Shown: positions 35,261 through 43,427 of the stretch, piece after piece
How the letters are laid out: each line of letters starts with the position of its first letter
Position numbering within the stretch: the stretch's first letter is position 1
Source: Simplicispira lacusdiani
Lineage (GTDB): Bacteria; Pseudomonadota; Gammaproteobacteria; Burkholderiales; Burkholderiaceae_C
Length of the DNA stretch: 64,000 bases
Assembly (NCBI RefSeq): GCF_003604195.1
Contig: NZ_QXGR01000011.1
Location: 60,999-124,998 of the forward strand
Direction of reading: 5' to 3'
Program-made: the position numbers and the translations under genes
The notes under the pieces: model-generated
What the model was told of the DNA's origin: nothing
The model's input: the letters and a program-made list of their open reading frames with translations, nothing else
Database searches by the model: none

Positions 35261-35308
35261 ACACCCCCTGAGCCGCTTCGCGGCGTCCGCTGGCCTGGGC
35301 CGCGCTAG
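35261..35308 (+). repeat. Intergenic repeat family II, direct, truncated
   Basis: ACACCCCCTGAGCCGCTTCGCGGCGTCCGCTGGCCTGGGCCGCGCTAG: the head and tail of the family with the central hairpin missing. Confidence 0.6.
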
Positions 35309-35356
35309 TTTCAGGCGCGGGTGACACGCAGCACCGTGGCTGACCGTCCCCCAACC

Positions 35357-36382
35357 ATGTTGCACGCGCCTGCCACACGCGGCGTGCTCGTGGCCAGCTA
35401 CCTGCTGATGGCCGGTGCGCTGCTGCTGGTGATGTGGCGCGACCTGCTGCCCGGCCTGTTGTGCGTGTGCCTGGGCTTCCTGCTCACGCGCGCGCTCACG
35501 CAGTGGTTCGCCCGGCTGCCGCGACGGCCCTCCGCCACGCCGCCGCGCGCCGCCCAGGTGGCCGCGGCCGCGCTGGTCATGCTGCTGCCGCTGGGGCTGC
35601 TGGCCCTGGGACTGACGCACTCGCGCGGCTACATCGTCGAGGCCCCGCTGCAGTACCGCGAGCTGCTCAACTACATGGCGCGCACGGTGCTGGAGCTGCG
35701 CCAGAAGCTCCCGCCCGACATGGCCGCGCACCTGCCCGAGGGCGCGGCCGAGATCCAGCGCGTGATCGCCGGCTACCTCGGCGCCAAGGCCGGCGCCCTG
35801 GCCATGGCCGGGCGCGCCTGGCTGGCCGGCCTGCTGTTCGCCTACGTGGGCCTGCTCATCGGCGCGCTGGCGGCCGTGCGCACCCCGGCCGGCGCGCCCG
35901 GTCCGCTGGCGCGGGAGCTGGCGCGGCGCATCACGCTGTTCGGCGAGGCCTTCCGCCAGATCGTGGCGGCGCAGTTCTGGATCGCCGCGTTCAACACGCT
36001 GCTGACCGCGCTGTTCCTGCTGTTCGTGCTGCCCTACTGGGGCCTGCGCCTGCCGTACACGCCGGTGCTCATCACCTTCACCTTCGTGGCCGGGCTCGTG
36101 CCCATCGTCGGCAATCTGGTGTGCAACGTGGTCATCACCATCGTGGGGCTGTCGGTATCGCCGCTGGCCGCTGCCGCCTGCCTGGGCTTCCTGATCCTGA
36201 TCCACAAGGCCGAGTACGTGATCAACGCCAAGGTGGTGGGCAGCCGCACGCAGATGGGCGTGTGGGAGCTGCTCGCGGTGATGTTCGTCGCCGAGGCCGT
36301 GTTCGGCCCGGCCGGGCTGGTGGCCGCGCCGCTGTGCTACGCCTACCTAAAAAAGGAGCTGGTGGCCGCGCGGCTCGTCTAA
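35357..36382 (+). CDS. AI-2E family transporter (PerM-like permease)
   Basis: A 341-residue membrane protein with about seven hydrophobic helices. It has the family hallmark near the C terminus: VLITFTFVAGLVPIVGNLVCNVVITIVGLSV followed by EYVINAKVVGSRTQMGVWELLAVMFVAEAVFGPAGLVAAPL. Members export small molecules or sodium; the name comes from an early link to autoinducer-2. A GTG at 35321 gives a 12-residue longer frame; neither start has a clear ribosome site. The position beside purM is conserved in betaproteobacteria. Confidence 0.85.
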   Translation: MLHAPATRGVLVASYLLMAGALLLVMWRDLLPGLLCVCLGFLLTRALTQWFARLPRRPSATPPRAAQVAAAALVMLLPLGLLALGLTHSRGYIVEAPLQYRELLNYMARTVLELRQKLPPDMAAHLPEGAAEIQRVIAGYLGAKAGALAMAGRAWLAGLLFAYVGLLIGALAAVRTPAGAPGPLARELARRITLFGEAFRQIVAAQFWIAAFNTLLTALFLLFVLPYWGLRLPYTPVLITFTFVAGLVPIVGNLVCNVVITIVGLSVSPLAAAACLGFLILIHKAEYVINAKVVGSRTQMGVWELLAVMFVAEAVFGPAGLVAAPLCYAYLKKELVAARLV

Positions 36383-36495
36383 TGCCGCAAAATGATGTCC
36401 TGAATTGATCGATAGAAGTCCTGCAGCGAGCGGAAAAAATCCGCCAGCGCAGGCACGATAAGCGCTACCAAACAACCACGCCCAGGAGCCTTGCC

Positions 36496-37062
36496 GTGAA
36501 AACATGTCTTTTAGTGATCGATGCCCAGGAATCCTTCCGCCACCGCCCGTTCTTCACTGAACGGGACCTGCCCGCCTACCTGGCGGCGCAAAACGCACTG
36601 ATCGAAGGCTGCGTGGCGCGCGGCGTTCCGGTGGTGCGCATCCTGCACAGCCAGGGCCCGGAAACGGCGCAGAACCCCTTCGCCCAGGCCTCGGGCCAGG
36701 TACGCCCGATCGACGGCCTGGCGCCCTTCGAGGCCGCCGCCACCTTCACCAAATCGCGCCACAGCGCCCTCGTAGGCACGGGGCTGGACGTGTGGCTCAC
36801 CCAGCACGGCATCACGCGCCTCATCGTCAGCGGCATCCGCACCGAACAATGCTGCGAGACCACCACGCGCCACGCCTCCGACCTGGGCTGGAGCGTGGAC
36901 TACGTGCTGGATGCCACCCTCACCTGGGACATGGAGCAACCCGATGGCCGCCTGCTGGCCGCGCAGGACATCAAGGACCGCACGGCCACCGTGCTCGCCG
37001 GCCGTTTCGCCACCCTGTGCCGCGTGGACGAGGCCCTGGCGCGCTGCACGATGGACCACTGA
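36496..37062 (+). CDS. Isochorismatase-family cysteine hydrolase
   Basis: A 188-residue protein of the isochorismatase fold. The catalytic triad is visible as Asp9 (LLVIDAQESF), a Lys in FTKSRHSAL near residue 86 and a Cys in GIRTEQCCETTTRHA near residue 119. It hydrolyses a small amide or ether; nicotinamide, N-carbamoyl compounds and isochorismate are the known options and none is indicated. The start is GTG at 36496, with AGGAG nine bases upstream. It lies 12 bases upstream of the GlxA-type regulator, so they form an operon. Confidence 0.87.
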   Translation: MKTCLLVIDAQESFRHRPFFTERDLPAYLAAQNALIEGCVARGVPVVRILHSQGPETAQNPFAQASGQVRPIDGLAPFEAAATFTKSRHSALVGTGLDVWLTQHGITRLIVSGIRTEQCCETTTRHASDLGWSVDYVLDATLTWDMEQPDGRLLAAQDIKDRTATVLAGRFATLCRVDEALARCTMDH

Positions 37063-37074
37063 CGCCGAACAGGC

Positions 37075-38049
37075 ATGTCACCCGCCCCCATCCACGTCGT
37101 CTTCGCCCTGCTGCCAGGCAGCCTGGTACTCGACTGGGCGGGCCCGGCCGAAGCCCTGCGCATCGCCAACCAGGTGCTGCTGGCGCAGGGCCAGCACGCG
37201 CGCTTCGTGCTGCGCTTCGCCAGCCCCACGGCCGAGCCACCCACCTCGGTGGGCGTGGCCCTGGCCGGTCTCGAACCGCTGCCCGCCACGCTGCCCACGC
37301 CCGCCTGGCTGGTGCTGGTGGGCCTGTCCGGGCAGCGCATCGGCGTGGACACCCCGCCGGTCCGCACGCTGCTGCACTGGCTGCGCGGCCAGCGCCTGGC
37401 CAGCGGGCGGCTGGAACTGGTCACCGTGTGCGCGGGCGCCGTGTTGGCCGCCCATGCCGGACTGCTGGCAGGGCGCCGCGCCACCACGCACCACCAGCAC
37501 CTGGAGGAACTGGCCCGGGTGGAGCCACGCTGCGACGTGGTGGCCAACCGCGTGTTCGTGGCCGACGGGCCGCTGCACAGCAGCGCCGGCGTGACCACCG
37601 GCATCGACCTGGTGCTGCACCGCATCGCCGAGACCTGCGGCCCGGCCGTGGCCGCCCAGGTGGCGCAGGCCATGGTGGTCGCCTTGCGCCGGGGGCCCGG
37701 TGACCCGGAGTTCTCGCCCTTCTTGCAGCACCGCGACCACCTGCACGCCGCGCTGCACCGGGTGCAGGACGCCGTGGGCCAACATCCCCAGGCCGACTGG
37801 AGCGTGCCCGCCATGGCCCAGGTGGCGCACACCTCGCCCCGGCACCTCACGCGGCTGTTCCTGGAGCACGCGGGCATCGCGCCGCTGCAGTACCTGCGGC
37901 GCATCCGCCTGGCCACGGCCGAAGCCGCGCTGCGCGCGGGCCGCAGCGTCACCGAAGCTGCGGCGCTGGCGGGCTTCGGTTCCGACACGCAGCTGCGCCG
38001 CGCCTGGCACCAGTTCGGGCGCGGCGGCACGCCCTCGCAGCCGCTTTGA
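37075..38049 (+). CDS. GlxA-type regulator: DJ-1/PfpI domain plus AraC HTH
   Basis: A 324-residue two-domain regulator. Residues ~5-190 form a DJ-1/PfpI amidotransferase-like domain (IHVVFALLPGSLVLDWAGPAEAL, VTVCAGAVLAAHAGLLAGRRATTHH, SSAGVTTGIDLVLH), with a Cys in the usual nucleophile elbow (VCAGA). The C-terminal ~100 residues form an AraC helix-turn-helix pair (MAQVAHTSPRHLTRLFLEHAG, VTEAAALAGFGSDTQLRRAWHQFG). Such proteins activate genes for nitrogenous-metabolite use. It probably controls the isochorismatase gene it follows. Confidence 0.9.
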   Translation: MSPAPIHVVFALLPGSLVLDWAGPAEALRIANQVLLAQGQHARFVLRFASPTAEPPTSVGVALAGLEPLPATLPTPAWLVLVGLSGQRIGVDTPPVRTLLHWLRGQRLASGRLELVTVCAGAVLAAHAGLLAGRRATTHHQHLEELARVEPRCDVVANRVFVADGPLHSSAGVTTGIDLVLHRIAETCGPAVAAQVAQAMVVALRRGPGDPEFSPFLQHRDHLHAALHRVQDAVGQHPQADWSVPAMAQVAHTSPRHLTRLFLEHAGIAPLQYLRRIRLATAEAALRAGRSVTEAAALAGFGSDTQLRRAWHQFGRGGTPSQPL

Positions 38050-38195
38050 GCATCGGCGCCACACCGGCCCAAAAAACCCTTCGCCATGCGTTACCATTCC
38101 TGGGCGCAGCCTGATCCAGGCCGCACCGGTCGCTCCCTGCCGCCACGAGCCATGGGCGGACCGCCATCCACACCGTACCGTAGGAGACCCAAGAC

Positions 38196-38594
38196 ATGAC
38201 CATCCTCGTCGCATACGTGCCCCGCCCCGAAGGCCGGGCCGCACTGGACAAGGGCATCGAGATCGCCAAGCGCCGCCAGGAACCGCTGCTGGTGGTGAAC
38301 GCCGGCCCCGGTGGCCAGCAGGAAGACGCCTCGCTCGCCGCCGGCTTCGAGGTGGAGCAGGTGGAAGAGCTGCTGGCCGCGCAAGGCATCAGCGCCGAAT
38401 TCAAGCAGTATGTGCGCGGCAAGAGCGCCGTGGACGAGATCAACGAGCTGGTGGAGTCGCGCGACATCTCCGTGCTCGTGATCGGCCTGCGCAAGCGCAC
38501 CGCCGTGGGCAAGCTCATCCTGGGCAGCGTGGCCCAGGAGCTGCTGATGACGGTGTCCTGCCCGGTGCTGTGCGTCAAGGCCCTCAGCGCCTGA
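38196..38594 (+). CDS. Universal stress protein (UspA family)
   Basis: A 132-residue single-domain USP. It has the N-terminal strand TILVAYVPRPEGRAALDKGIEIAK, a middle VEQVEELLAAQGISAEFKQYV and the C-terminal nucleotide-binding loop VIGLRKRTAVGKLILGSVAQELLMTVSCPVLCVK (GX2GX9GS-like). The loop indicates ATP binding, so it belongs to the ATP-binding class. It acts in the cytoplasm under starvation or stress. TAGGAGACC precedes the ATG. A strong terminator lies 27 bases after the stop. Confidence 0.9.
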   Translation: MTILVAYVPRPEGRAALDKGIEIAKRRQEPLLVVNAGPGGQQEDASLAAGFEVEQVEELLAAQGISAEFKQYVRGKSAVDEINELVESRDISVLVIGLRKRTAVGKLILGSVAQELLMTVSCPVLCVKALSA

Positions 38595-38620
38595 CCCCGC
38601 GCGGCCCGGCCCGTTGCACG

Positions 38621-38647
38621 AAGCGCTTGCCTGGCAAGCGCTTTTTT
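38621..38647 (+). terminator. Rho-independent terminator after uspA
   Basis: AAGCGCTTGCC-TGGCAAGCGCTTTTTTG: an extended stem of about nine pairs followed by six T residues. It ends uspA just before the convergent SirB1-like gene (stop at 38652). Confidence 0.85.
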
Positions 38648-38651
38648 GTTT

Positions 38652-39503
38652 TCAGCTGCGGGCGCTGCGCAGGCTGCTGACACGCTCGGCGATAGCCTCG
38701 ATGTCCAGCCCATCCTCCACACGCGCCAGGTAGGTCTCCAGGTCGTCCACCGCCTGCGCGGTGTGGCCGCACTCGGCGTGGGCCAGGCCGCGGTCGCGCC
38801 ACTCGCCCCAGGCTTCGGGCAGCAGCACGATGAGGCGGTCCTGCACGGCGATGAGGCGCGGCCAGTCCTGGTGCGCGCGGTGCAGGTCCTTGAGGTTGCG
38901 CAGCATGCGCGCGACGATCTCGCGCGGCTGCGCCGCCTGCAGGTACAACCCCAGCGGCACCTCGTCCGCGCCGTCCCGGCCCAGGCCGGGCCGAAAAGGC
39001 GCGAGCCGCTCGGCCAGGTCCTCGCGCGAGAGCGACTGGCCGCTGAACGGGTCGATCAGCACCTGCCCCTTGGGCAGCAGCGCCTTGACCATGAAATGCC
39101 CCGGGAACGCGACGCCACGCGCCTGCAGGCCGATGCCCTGGGCCAGTTCCAGCCAGAGCACGCCCAGGGTGATGGGGATGCCCCGGCGCGTGCGCAGCAC
39201 GGCATGGAGGTAGCTGTTCTCGGGGTCGTAGTAGTTGTTGACGTTGCCGCCGAAACCCAGGTCGGCGAAAAAGAACTGGTTGAGCACGCGCAGTCGCTCC
39301 AGCGCCGCCGCGTCGGGTGCCAGGCGCCGCCGCAGGCGCGCCAGGAGATGGTCCACGTCGCCCAGCACCTGCTGCACGTCGAGTTCGGGGTGTTCGTCCT
39401 GGGCGATGCTCGCCGCCGCTTCGAGCAAGGGGAACCCCGTGTCGCCCTGCACCAGCATGGCGAAATATTCGAGCGGCGTGGGGACGGCGAAACTCAGCGG
39501 CAT
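38652..39503 (-). CDS. SirB1-like transglutaminase-fold / TPR protein
   Basis: A 283-residue protein of the SirB1 family (tetratricopeptide plus transglutaminase-like core). It has the family core NQFFFADLGFGGNVNNYYDPENSYLHAVLRTRRGIPITLGVLWLELAQ and GVAFPGHFMVKAL, followed by a C-terminal TPR-like region (WGEWRDRGLAHAECGHTAQAVDDLETYLAR). The usual catalytic Cys is not evident, so an enzymatic role is doubtful. The family is cytosolic and of unknown function, often near murJ. It sits five bases downstream of murJ. Confidence 0.85.
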   Translation of the reverse strand: MPLSFAVPTPLEYFAMLVQGDTGFPLLEAAASIAQDEHPELDVQQVLGDVDHLLARLRRRLAPDAAALERLRVLNQFFFADLGFGGNVNNYYDPENSYLHAVLRTRRGIPITLGVLWLELAQGIGLQARGVAFPGHFMVKALLPKGQVLIDPFSGQSLSREDLAERLAPFRPGLGRDGADEVPLGLYLQAAQPREIVARMLRNLKDLHRAHQDWPRLIAVQDRLIVLLPEAWGEWRDRGLAHAECGHTAQAVDDLETYLARVEDGLDIEAIAERVSSLRSARS

Positions 39504-39508
39504 GGTGG

Positions 39509-41074
39509 TCAGCGCCGCAGCAGCGCCCGCAGTTTCAGACCGGCGGCCCAGAGCGCGCCGAAATAGATCGCGGCGGCGCCCGCCACCATCAGCGCCAGCA
39601 GACCCGCGCGCCGCAGGCTCTGGCCATGCATCCGCACCCAGGCGAACTGGTCCGACGCCCAGAGCAGGAACACCGCCATCAGCACGCTCGCCGCGAGCAC
39701 CTGCAGGCCGTAGAGCAGCCAGCCCGGGGCCGGCACGTAGCTGCCGCGCCGCAGCAGGCCGACAAGCAGCCACAGCGCGTTGACCAGGGCCGCCAGCCCG
39801 ATGGACAGCGCCAGCCCGGCATGCGCCAGCCTCGGCACCAGCACCAGATTGAGCAGTTGCGTGATGACCAGCACCGCGATGGCGATCTTCACGGGTGTTC
39901 GGATGTCCTGGCTGGCGTAGTAGCCCGGCGCCAGCACCTTGATGGCCACCAGGCCGAGCAGGCCGGCGCCATAGCCCGCCAGCGCCACGGCGATCTGGCC
40001 CACGTCGCCCTCGGTGAGCTTGCCGTGGTGGAACAGCGTGGCCACCAGCGGCTGGGCGAAGGTGAGCAGCGCCACGGCGCAGGGCACGGCCAGCAGCACG
40101 ACGATGCGCAGGCCCCAATCGAGCATGGCCGAATACCTTGCCGCGTCGCCCGCCGCCTTGGCCGAGGCCAACTGCGGCGTGAGCACCACGCCCAAGGCCA
40201 CGCCCAGCAGCGCGGTGGGAAACTCCATGAGCCGGTCGGCATAGAACAGCCAGGTCACGCTGCCCGGCACGAGGTACGAGGCGATCTGGGTGTTGATCAT
40301 CAGCGAAATCTGCGCCACGCCCACGCCCAGCAGCGCGGGCGCCATCAGGGACAGGATGCGCCGCACGTCGGCATCGCTCCAGGCTTCGCGCACCGCGCTC
40401 CAGGTCAGGCCGATGCGCGGCAGCAGGCCCAGCCGCCGCAGCGCGGGCAGTTGCACCGCCAGTTGCAGCACGCCGCCCAGCATCACCCCTCCGGCCATGG
40501 CGTAGATGGGCTCAATGCCGCGCGCGGCCAACTGCGGCGCCCCCAGCCAGGCGGCGCCGATCATGCACAGGTTCAGCAGCACGGGCGTGGCGGCCGGCAC
40601 GGCGAAGCGCTTCCAGGTGTTGAGCACGCCCGCCGACAGCGCCACCATCGACATGAAGCCGATGTAGGGGAACATCCAGCGCGTCATGAGCACGGCGGCG
40701 TCAAAGCCCCCGCCACTCTGGCGCAGGCCGCTGGCCAGCAGCCACACCAACAACGGCGCGCCGAGCACGCCGAGCACGCAGGTCAGCAGCAGCGCCCAGG
40801 CCAGCACCGTGGCCACATGGCGGATGAGTTCGCGCGTGGCCTCCTCGCCGTGCTTCGCCTTGGAAGCGGCCAGCACCGGCACGAATGCCTGGCTGAACGC
40901 CCCTTCGGCGAACAGCCGGCGGAACAGGTTGGGAATGCGGAAAGCGACGTTGAAGGCGTCGGTCAGGGCATTGGCCCCGAAGACCGAGGCCATCAGCAGA
41001 TCGCGCACCAGCCCCGTCACGCGGGAGGCCAGGGTCAGCAGGGAGACGGTGGAGGCGGCTTTGAGCAGGGTCAC
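39509..41074 (-). CDS. murJ: Lipid II flippase MurJ
   Basis: A 521-residue polytopic membrane protein with about 14 helices. It begins TLLKAASTVSLLTLASRVTGLVRDLLMASVFGANALTDAFNVAFRIPNLFRRLFAEGAFSQAFVPV, the standard MurJ N terminus with the essential Arg residues in RDLL and FRRLFAEGAFSQAF. It flips lipid II across the inner membrane for peptidoglycan synthesis. The GTG at 41074 is preferred because it yields exactly this N terminus. It is divergent from rpsT, as in most betaproteobacteria. Confidence 0.93.
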   Translation of the reverse strand: MTLLKAASTVSLLTLASRVTGLVRDLLMASVFGANALTDAFNVAFRIPNLFRRLFAEGAFSQAFVPVLAASKAKHGEEATRELIRHVATVLAWALLLTCVLGVLGAPLLVWLLASGLRQSGGGFDAAVLMTRWMFPYIGFMSMVALSAGVLNTWKRFAVPAATPVLLNLCMIGAAWLGAPQLAARGIEPIYAMAGGVMLGGVLQLAVQLPALRRLGLLPRIGLTWSAVREAWSDADVRRILSLMAPALLGVGVAQISLMINTQIASYLVPGSVTWLFYADRLMEFPTALLGVALGVVLTPQLASAKAAGDAARYSAMLDWGLRIVVLLAVPCAVALLTFAQPLVATLFHHGKLTEGDVGQIAVALAGYGAGLLGLVAIKVLAPGYYASQDIRTPVKIAIAVLVITQLLNLVLVPRLAHAGLALSIGLAALVNALWLLVGLLRRGSYVPAPGWLLYGLQVLAASVLMAVFLLWASDQFAWVRMHGQSLRRAGLLALMVAGAAAIYFGALWAAGLKLRALLRR

Positions 41075-41145
41075 GGCGCCGAGTGTATGCGCTGCGCCCG
41101 CGCGCCGGGCAGCGGGCCGGCTGTACGGGGCCTGCCGCCGTGGGC

Positions 41146-41151
41146 TATAAT
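41146..41151 (+). promoter_or_regulatory. Consensus -10 (TATAAT) of the rpsT promoter
   Basis: A perfect TATAAT 45 bases upstream of the rpsT ATG. The corresponding -35 (TGTACG, 18-base spacing) is poor. High expression of a ribosomal protein gene fits the strong -10. Confidence 0.7.
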
Positions 41152-41196
41152 CGCGGGCTCTGCTGACATCATCCTCAGACACAAGGAATATAGAAC

Positions 41197-41496
41197 ATGG
41201 CATCCACCAAGCCCAAGAAGAAGAACCCGCGCCTGGCGTCGGGCCGCAAGCGCGTCCGCCAGGACGTCAAGATCAACGCCGCGAACACCTCGCTGCGCTC
41301 CAAATACCGCACCGCCGTGAAGAACGTCGAGAAGGCTGTCCTGGCCGGCGACAAGACCAAGGCGGCCGAACTGTTCGCCAAGATGCAATCCGTGGTCGAC
41401 AACGTCGCCGACAAGGGCATCTTCCACAAGAACAAGGCAGCCCGCGACAAGAGCCGCCTGTCCGCCAAGGTGAAAGCCCTGGCCCTGGCCGCCTGA
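41197..41496 (+). CDS. rpsT: 30S ribosomal protein S20
   Basis: A 99-residue, very basic helical protein: [22 protein letters not shown], then [66 protein letters not shown]. All are S20 hallmarks. It binds 16S rRNA early in 30S assembly. It is monocistronic with a consensus -10 upstream and a strong terminator downstream. Confidence 0.97.
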   Translation: MASTKPKKKNPRLASGRKRVRQDVKINAANTSLRSKYRTAVKNVEKAVLAGDKTKAAELFAKMQSVVDNVADKGIFHKNKAARDKSRLSAKVKALALAA

Positions 41497-41563
41497 CCCT
41501 TCAGGCAAACAGCCCGGACGGCCCCGCCGTCCGCCGTTTGTAACGGGTGCGCTGTCAGCAAGC

Positions 41564-41589
41564 AAAAAACCGCCTTCGGGCGGTTTTTT
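41564..41589 (+). terminator. Bidirectional terminator between rpsT and the DUF3579 gene
   Basis: AAAAAACCGCC-TTCG-GGCGGTTTTTTC: a stem with a UUCG tetraloop flanked by A and T tracts, so it can stop transcription from both convergent genes. Confidence 0.9.
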
Positions 41590-41640
41590 CGTTGATGCCC
41601 ACACAACGCGGGGCGGCGCCACGGCGGCGCGGGAAAAAGG

Positions 41641-41961
41641 TCAGTCCTTGCGGGGAGGATCGGGCAGCAGGCAGGCCTCGACCAGGGTCAGCTCGTTGTC
41701 GTGCGCGAAGTTCATCACGAAATCCCAGGCCATGGGCTCGTGGTCGCGCAGGGCGCGGTTGACCACCACGCACTTGACGCCATTGAGCGTGGTGGGAATG
41801 CACCAGGGCGAATAGCTCAGGTGGCTGCCGGGGCGCGCGCCGCCGGGACGAAAGCTGCTCATCACCCCTGCCAAACGCTCGGCCCAGTCGCTCGGACGGA
41901 AGGTTTTTCCGCTGAGCGTGACGCCCTGGATGAAGACTTCTTTGCTGGAAGGGGAGACCAT
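41641..41961 (-). CDS. DUF3579 protein
   Basis: A 106-residue soluble protein (EVFIQGVTLSGKTFRPSDWAERLAGVMSSF, YSPWCIPTTLNGVKCVVVNRALRDHEPMAWDFVMNFAHDNEL). The pattern is DUF3579, found upstream of argD in many betaproteobacteria. Function is unknown; conservation of the neighbourhood suggests a link to nitrogen metabolism, as inference only. It is divergent from argD across a 241-bp region with several inverted repeats. Confidence 0.88.
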   Translation of the reverse strand: MVSPSSKEVFIQGVTLSGKTFRPSDWAERLAGVMSSFRPGGARPGSHLSYSPWCIPTTLNGVKCVVVNRALRDHEPMAWDFVMNFAHDNELTLVEACLLPDPPRKD

Positions 41962-42027
41962 CGGGGTAGTGGTGGGTTAGGGACGGTAGGCAGGATCACT
42001 GCTTGTTGCGTCGCAACACGGCATTCT

Positions 42028-42045
42028 AACTCTTATATAAGAGTT
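42028..42045. promoter_or_regulatory. Perfect 18-bp palindrome AACTCTTATATAAGAGTT
   Basis: A self-complementary 18-mer between the divergent DUF3579 and argD genes, unusually A+T-rich for its surroundings. It is the shape of an operator for a dimeric (GntR-type) regulator. A second dyad, GTTGCG-T-CGCAAC (42004-42016), lies beside it. The protein that would bind is not known from this window. Confidence 0.5.
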
Positions 42046-42202
42046 TGCCGACACTGGGCTTACACCCAGTCCGCGCGGGCATGCATCGCAGTGATGCGCA
42101 ATCGTCACCAACCCATGGCGGCACACGCCCTAGAATCGGCTCTCGCTTTTTCGGTGCCGCACCCGTTGCCGCCCGCCACCCGCCCTGTCTGGAGAACCGT
42201 GC

Positions 42203-43399
42203 ATGACCGCTTTCATTGAGGCCGCCTCGCCCCACGTGATGAACACCTATGGCCGCGTGCCCATCGCGCTGGCCCGAGGCCAGGGCTGCCGCGTGTGGGA
42301 CGTGAACGGCAAGGAATACCTCGACGCGCTGGGCGGCATCGCCGTGAACACGCTGGGCCACAACCACCCCAAGCTGGTGCCCGCGCTGCAGCACCAGCTC
42401 ACGCAGCTGATCCACACGTCCAACTACTACCACGTGCCCGGCCAGGAGACGCTGGCCGAGCAGCTCGTCGCGCGCTCGGGCATGCAGAACGTGTTCTTCT
42501 GCAACTCGGGCCTGGAGGCCAACGAGGCGGCGCTGAAGATCGCGCGCAAGTTCGGCAACGACAAGGGCATCTCGCGCGCCCAGGTGGTGGTGTATGAGCA
42601 GGCCTTCCATGGCCGCTCCATCGCCACGCTGTCGGCCACCGGCAACCCCAAGATCCACGCCGGCTTCACGCCGCTGCTCGACGACTTCGTGCGCGTGCCC
42701 AAGAACGACATCGAGGCCCTGAAGCAGGCCACCGAGGGCAACACCAGCATCACCGCCGTGTTCCTGGAAACCATCCAGGGCGAGGGCGGCCTGCACCCGC
42801 TGCGCTTCGAGTACCTGCAGCAGGTGCGCCAGCTCTGCGACGAGCGCGGCTGGCTCATGATGATCGACGAGGTGCAGACCGGCATGGGCCGCACCGGCAA
42901 GTGGTTCGCGCACCAGTGGGCCGGCATCGTGCCCGACGTGATGACGCTGGCCAAGGGCCTGGGCTCGGGCGTGCCCGTGGGCGCGGTGGTGGCCGGCCCG
43001 CGCGCGGCCAACGTGCTGCAGCCGGGCAACCACGGCAGCACCTTCGGCGGCAACCCACTGGCCATGCGCGCCGGCATCGAGACCATCCGCATCATGGAGG
43101 AAGACAACCTGCTGCAGAACGCCGCCACCGTGGGCGCGCACCTCAAGGCCGCCTTGCAGGCCGCGTTCGCCGGCGAGGCGGGCGTGAAGGAGGTGCGCGG
43201 CCAGGGCCTGATGATCGGCGTGGAGCTGGCCAAGCCCTGCGGCGTGCTGGTGCAGCGCGCGGCCGACGCGGGCCTGCTCGTCAGCGTGACCTCCGAGAGC
43301 GTGGTGCGCCTGGTGCCGCCGCTGATCCTTTCCACCGCCGAGGCCGACGCCATCGTCGCCCTGCTGGCACCCCTGGTCAAAGCCTTCCTGGCGGAATGA
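42203..43399 (+). CDS. argD: Acetylornithine aminotransferase
   Basis: A 398-residue class III PLP aminotransferase. It contains TYGRVPIALARGQGCRVWDVNGKEYLDALGGIAVNTLGH, NSGLEANEAALKIARKF, AFHGRS for the PLP-phosphate, DEVQTGMGRTG and the PLP lysine in LAKGLGSGVPVGAV. It converts N-acetylglutamate semialdehyde to N-acetylornithine; the same enzyme may also serve the succinyl-DAP step of lysine synthesis. It lies 28 bases upstream of argF, in the same direction. Confidence 0.93.
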   Translation: MTAFIEAASPHVMNTYGRVPIALARGQGCRVWDVNGKEYLDALGGIAVNTLGHNHPKLVPALQHQLTQLIHTSNYYHVPGQETLAEQLVARSGMQNVFFCNSGLEANEAALKIARKFGNDKGISRAQVVVYEQAFHGRSIATLSATGNPKIHAGFTPLLDDFVRVPKNDIEALKQATEGNTSITAVFLETIQGEGGLHPLRFEYLQQVRQLCDERGWLMMIDEVQTGMGRTGKWFAHQWAGIVPDVMTLAKGLGSGVPVGAVVAGPRAANVLQPGNHGSTFGGNPLAMRAGIETIRIMEEDNLLQNAATVGAHLKAALQAAFAGEAGVKEVRGQGLMIGVELAKPCGVLVQRAADAGLLVSVTSESVVRLVPPLILSTAEADAIVALLAPLVKAFLAE

Positions 43400-43427
43400 A
43401 CCGCCGCCCCCGCACCGTTCGACAGCC

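Noticed and set aside
39317..41320. A 667-codon plus-strand frame covering murJ and part of rpsT
   Set aside because: Antisense to murJ; the composition is His/Gln/Arg-rich as expected for a reverse-frame shadow.
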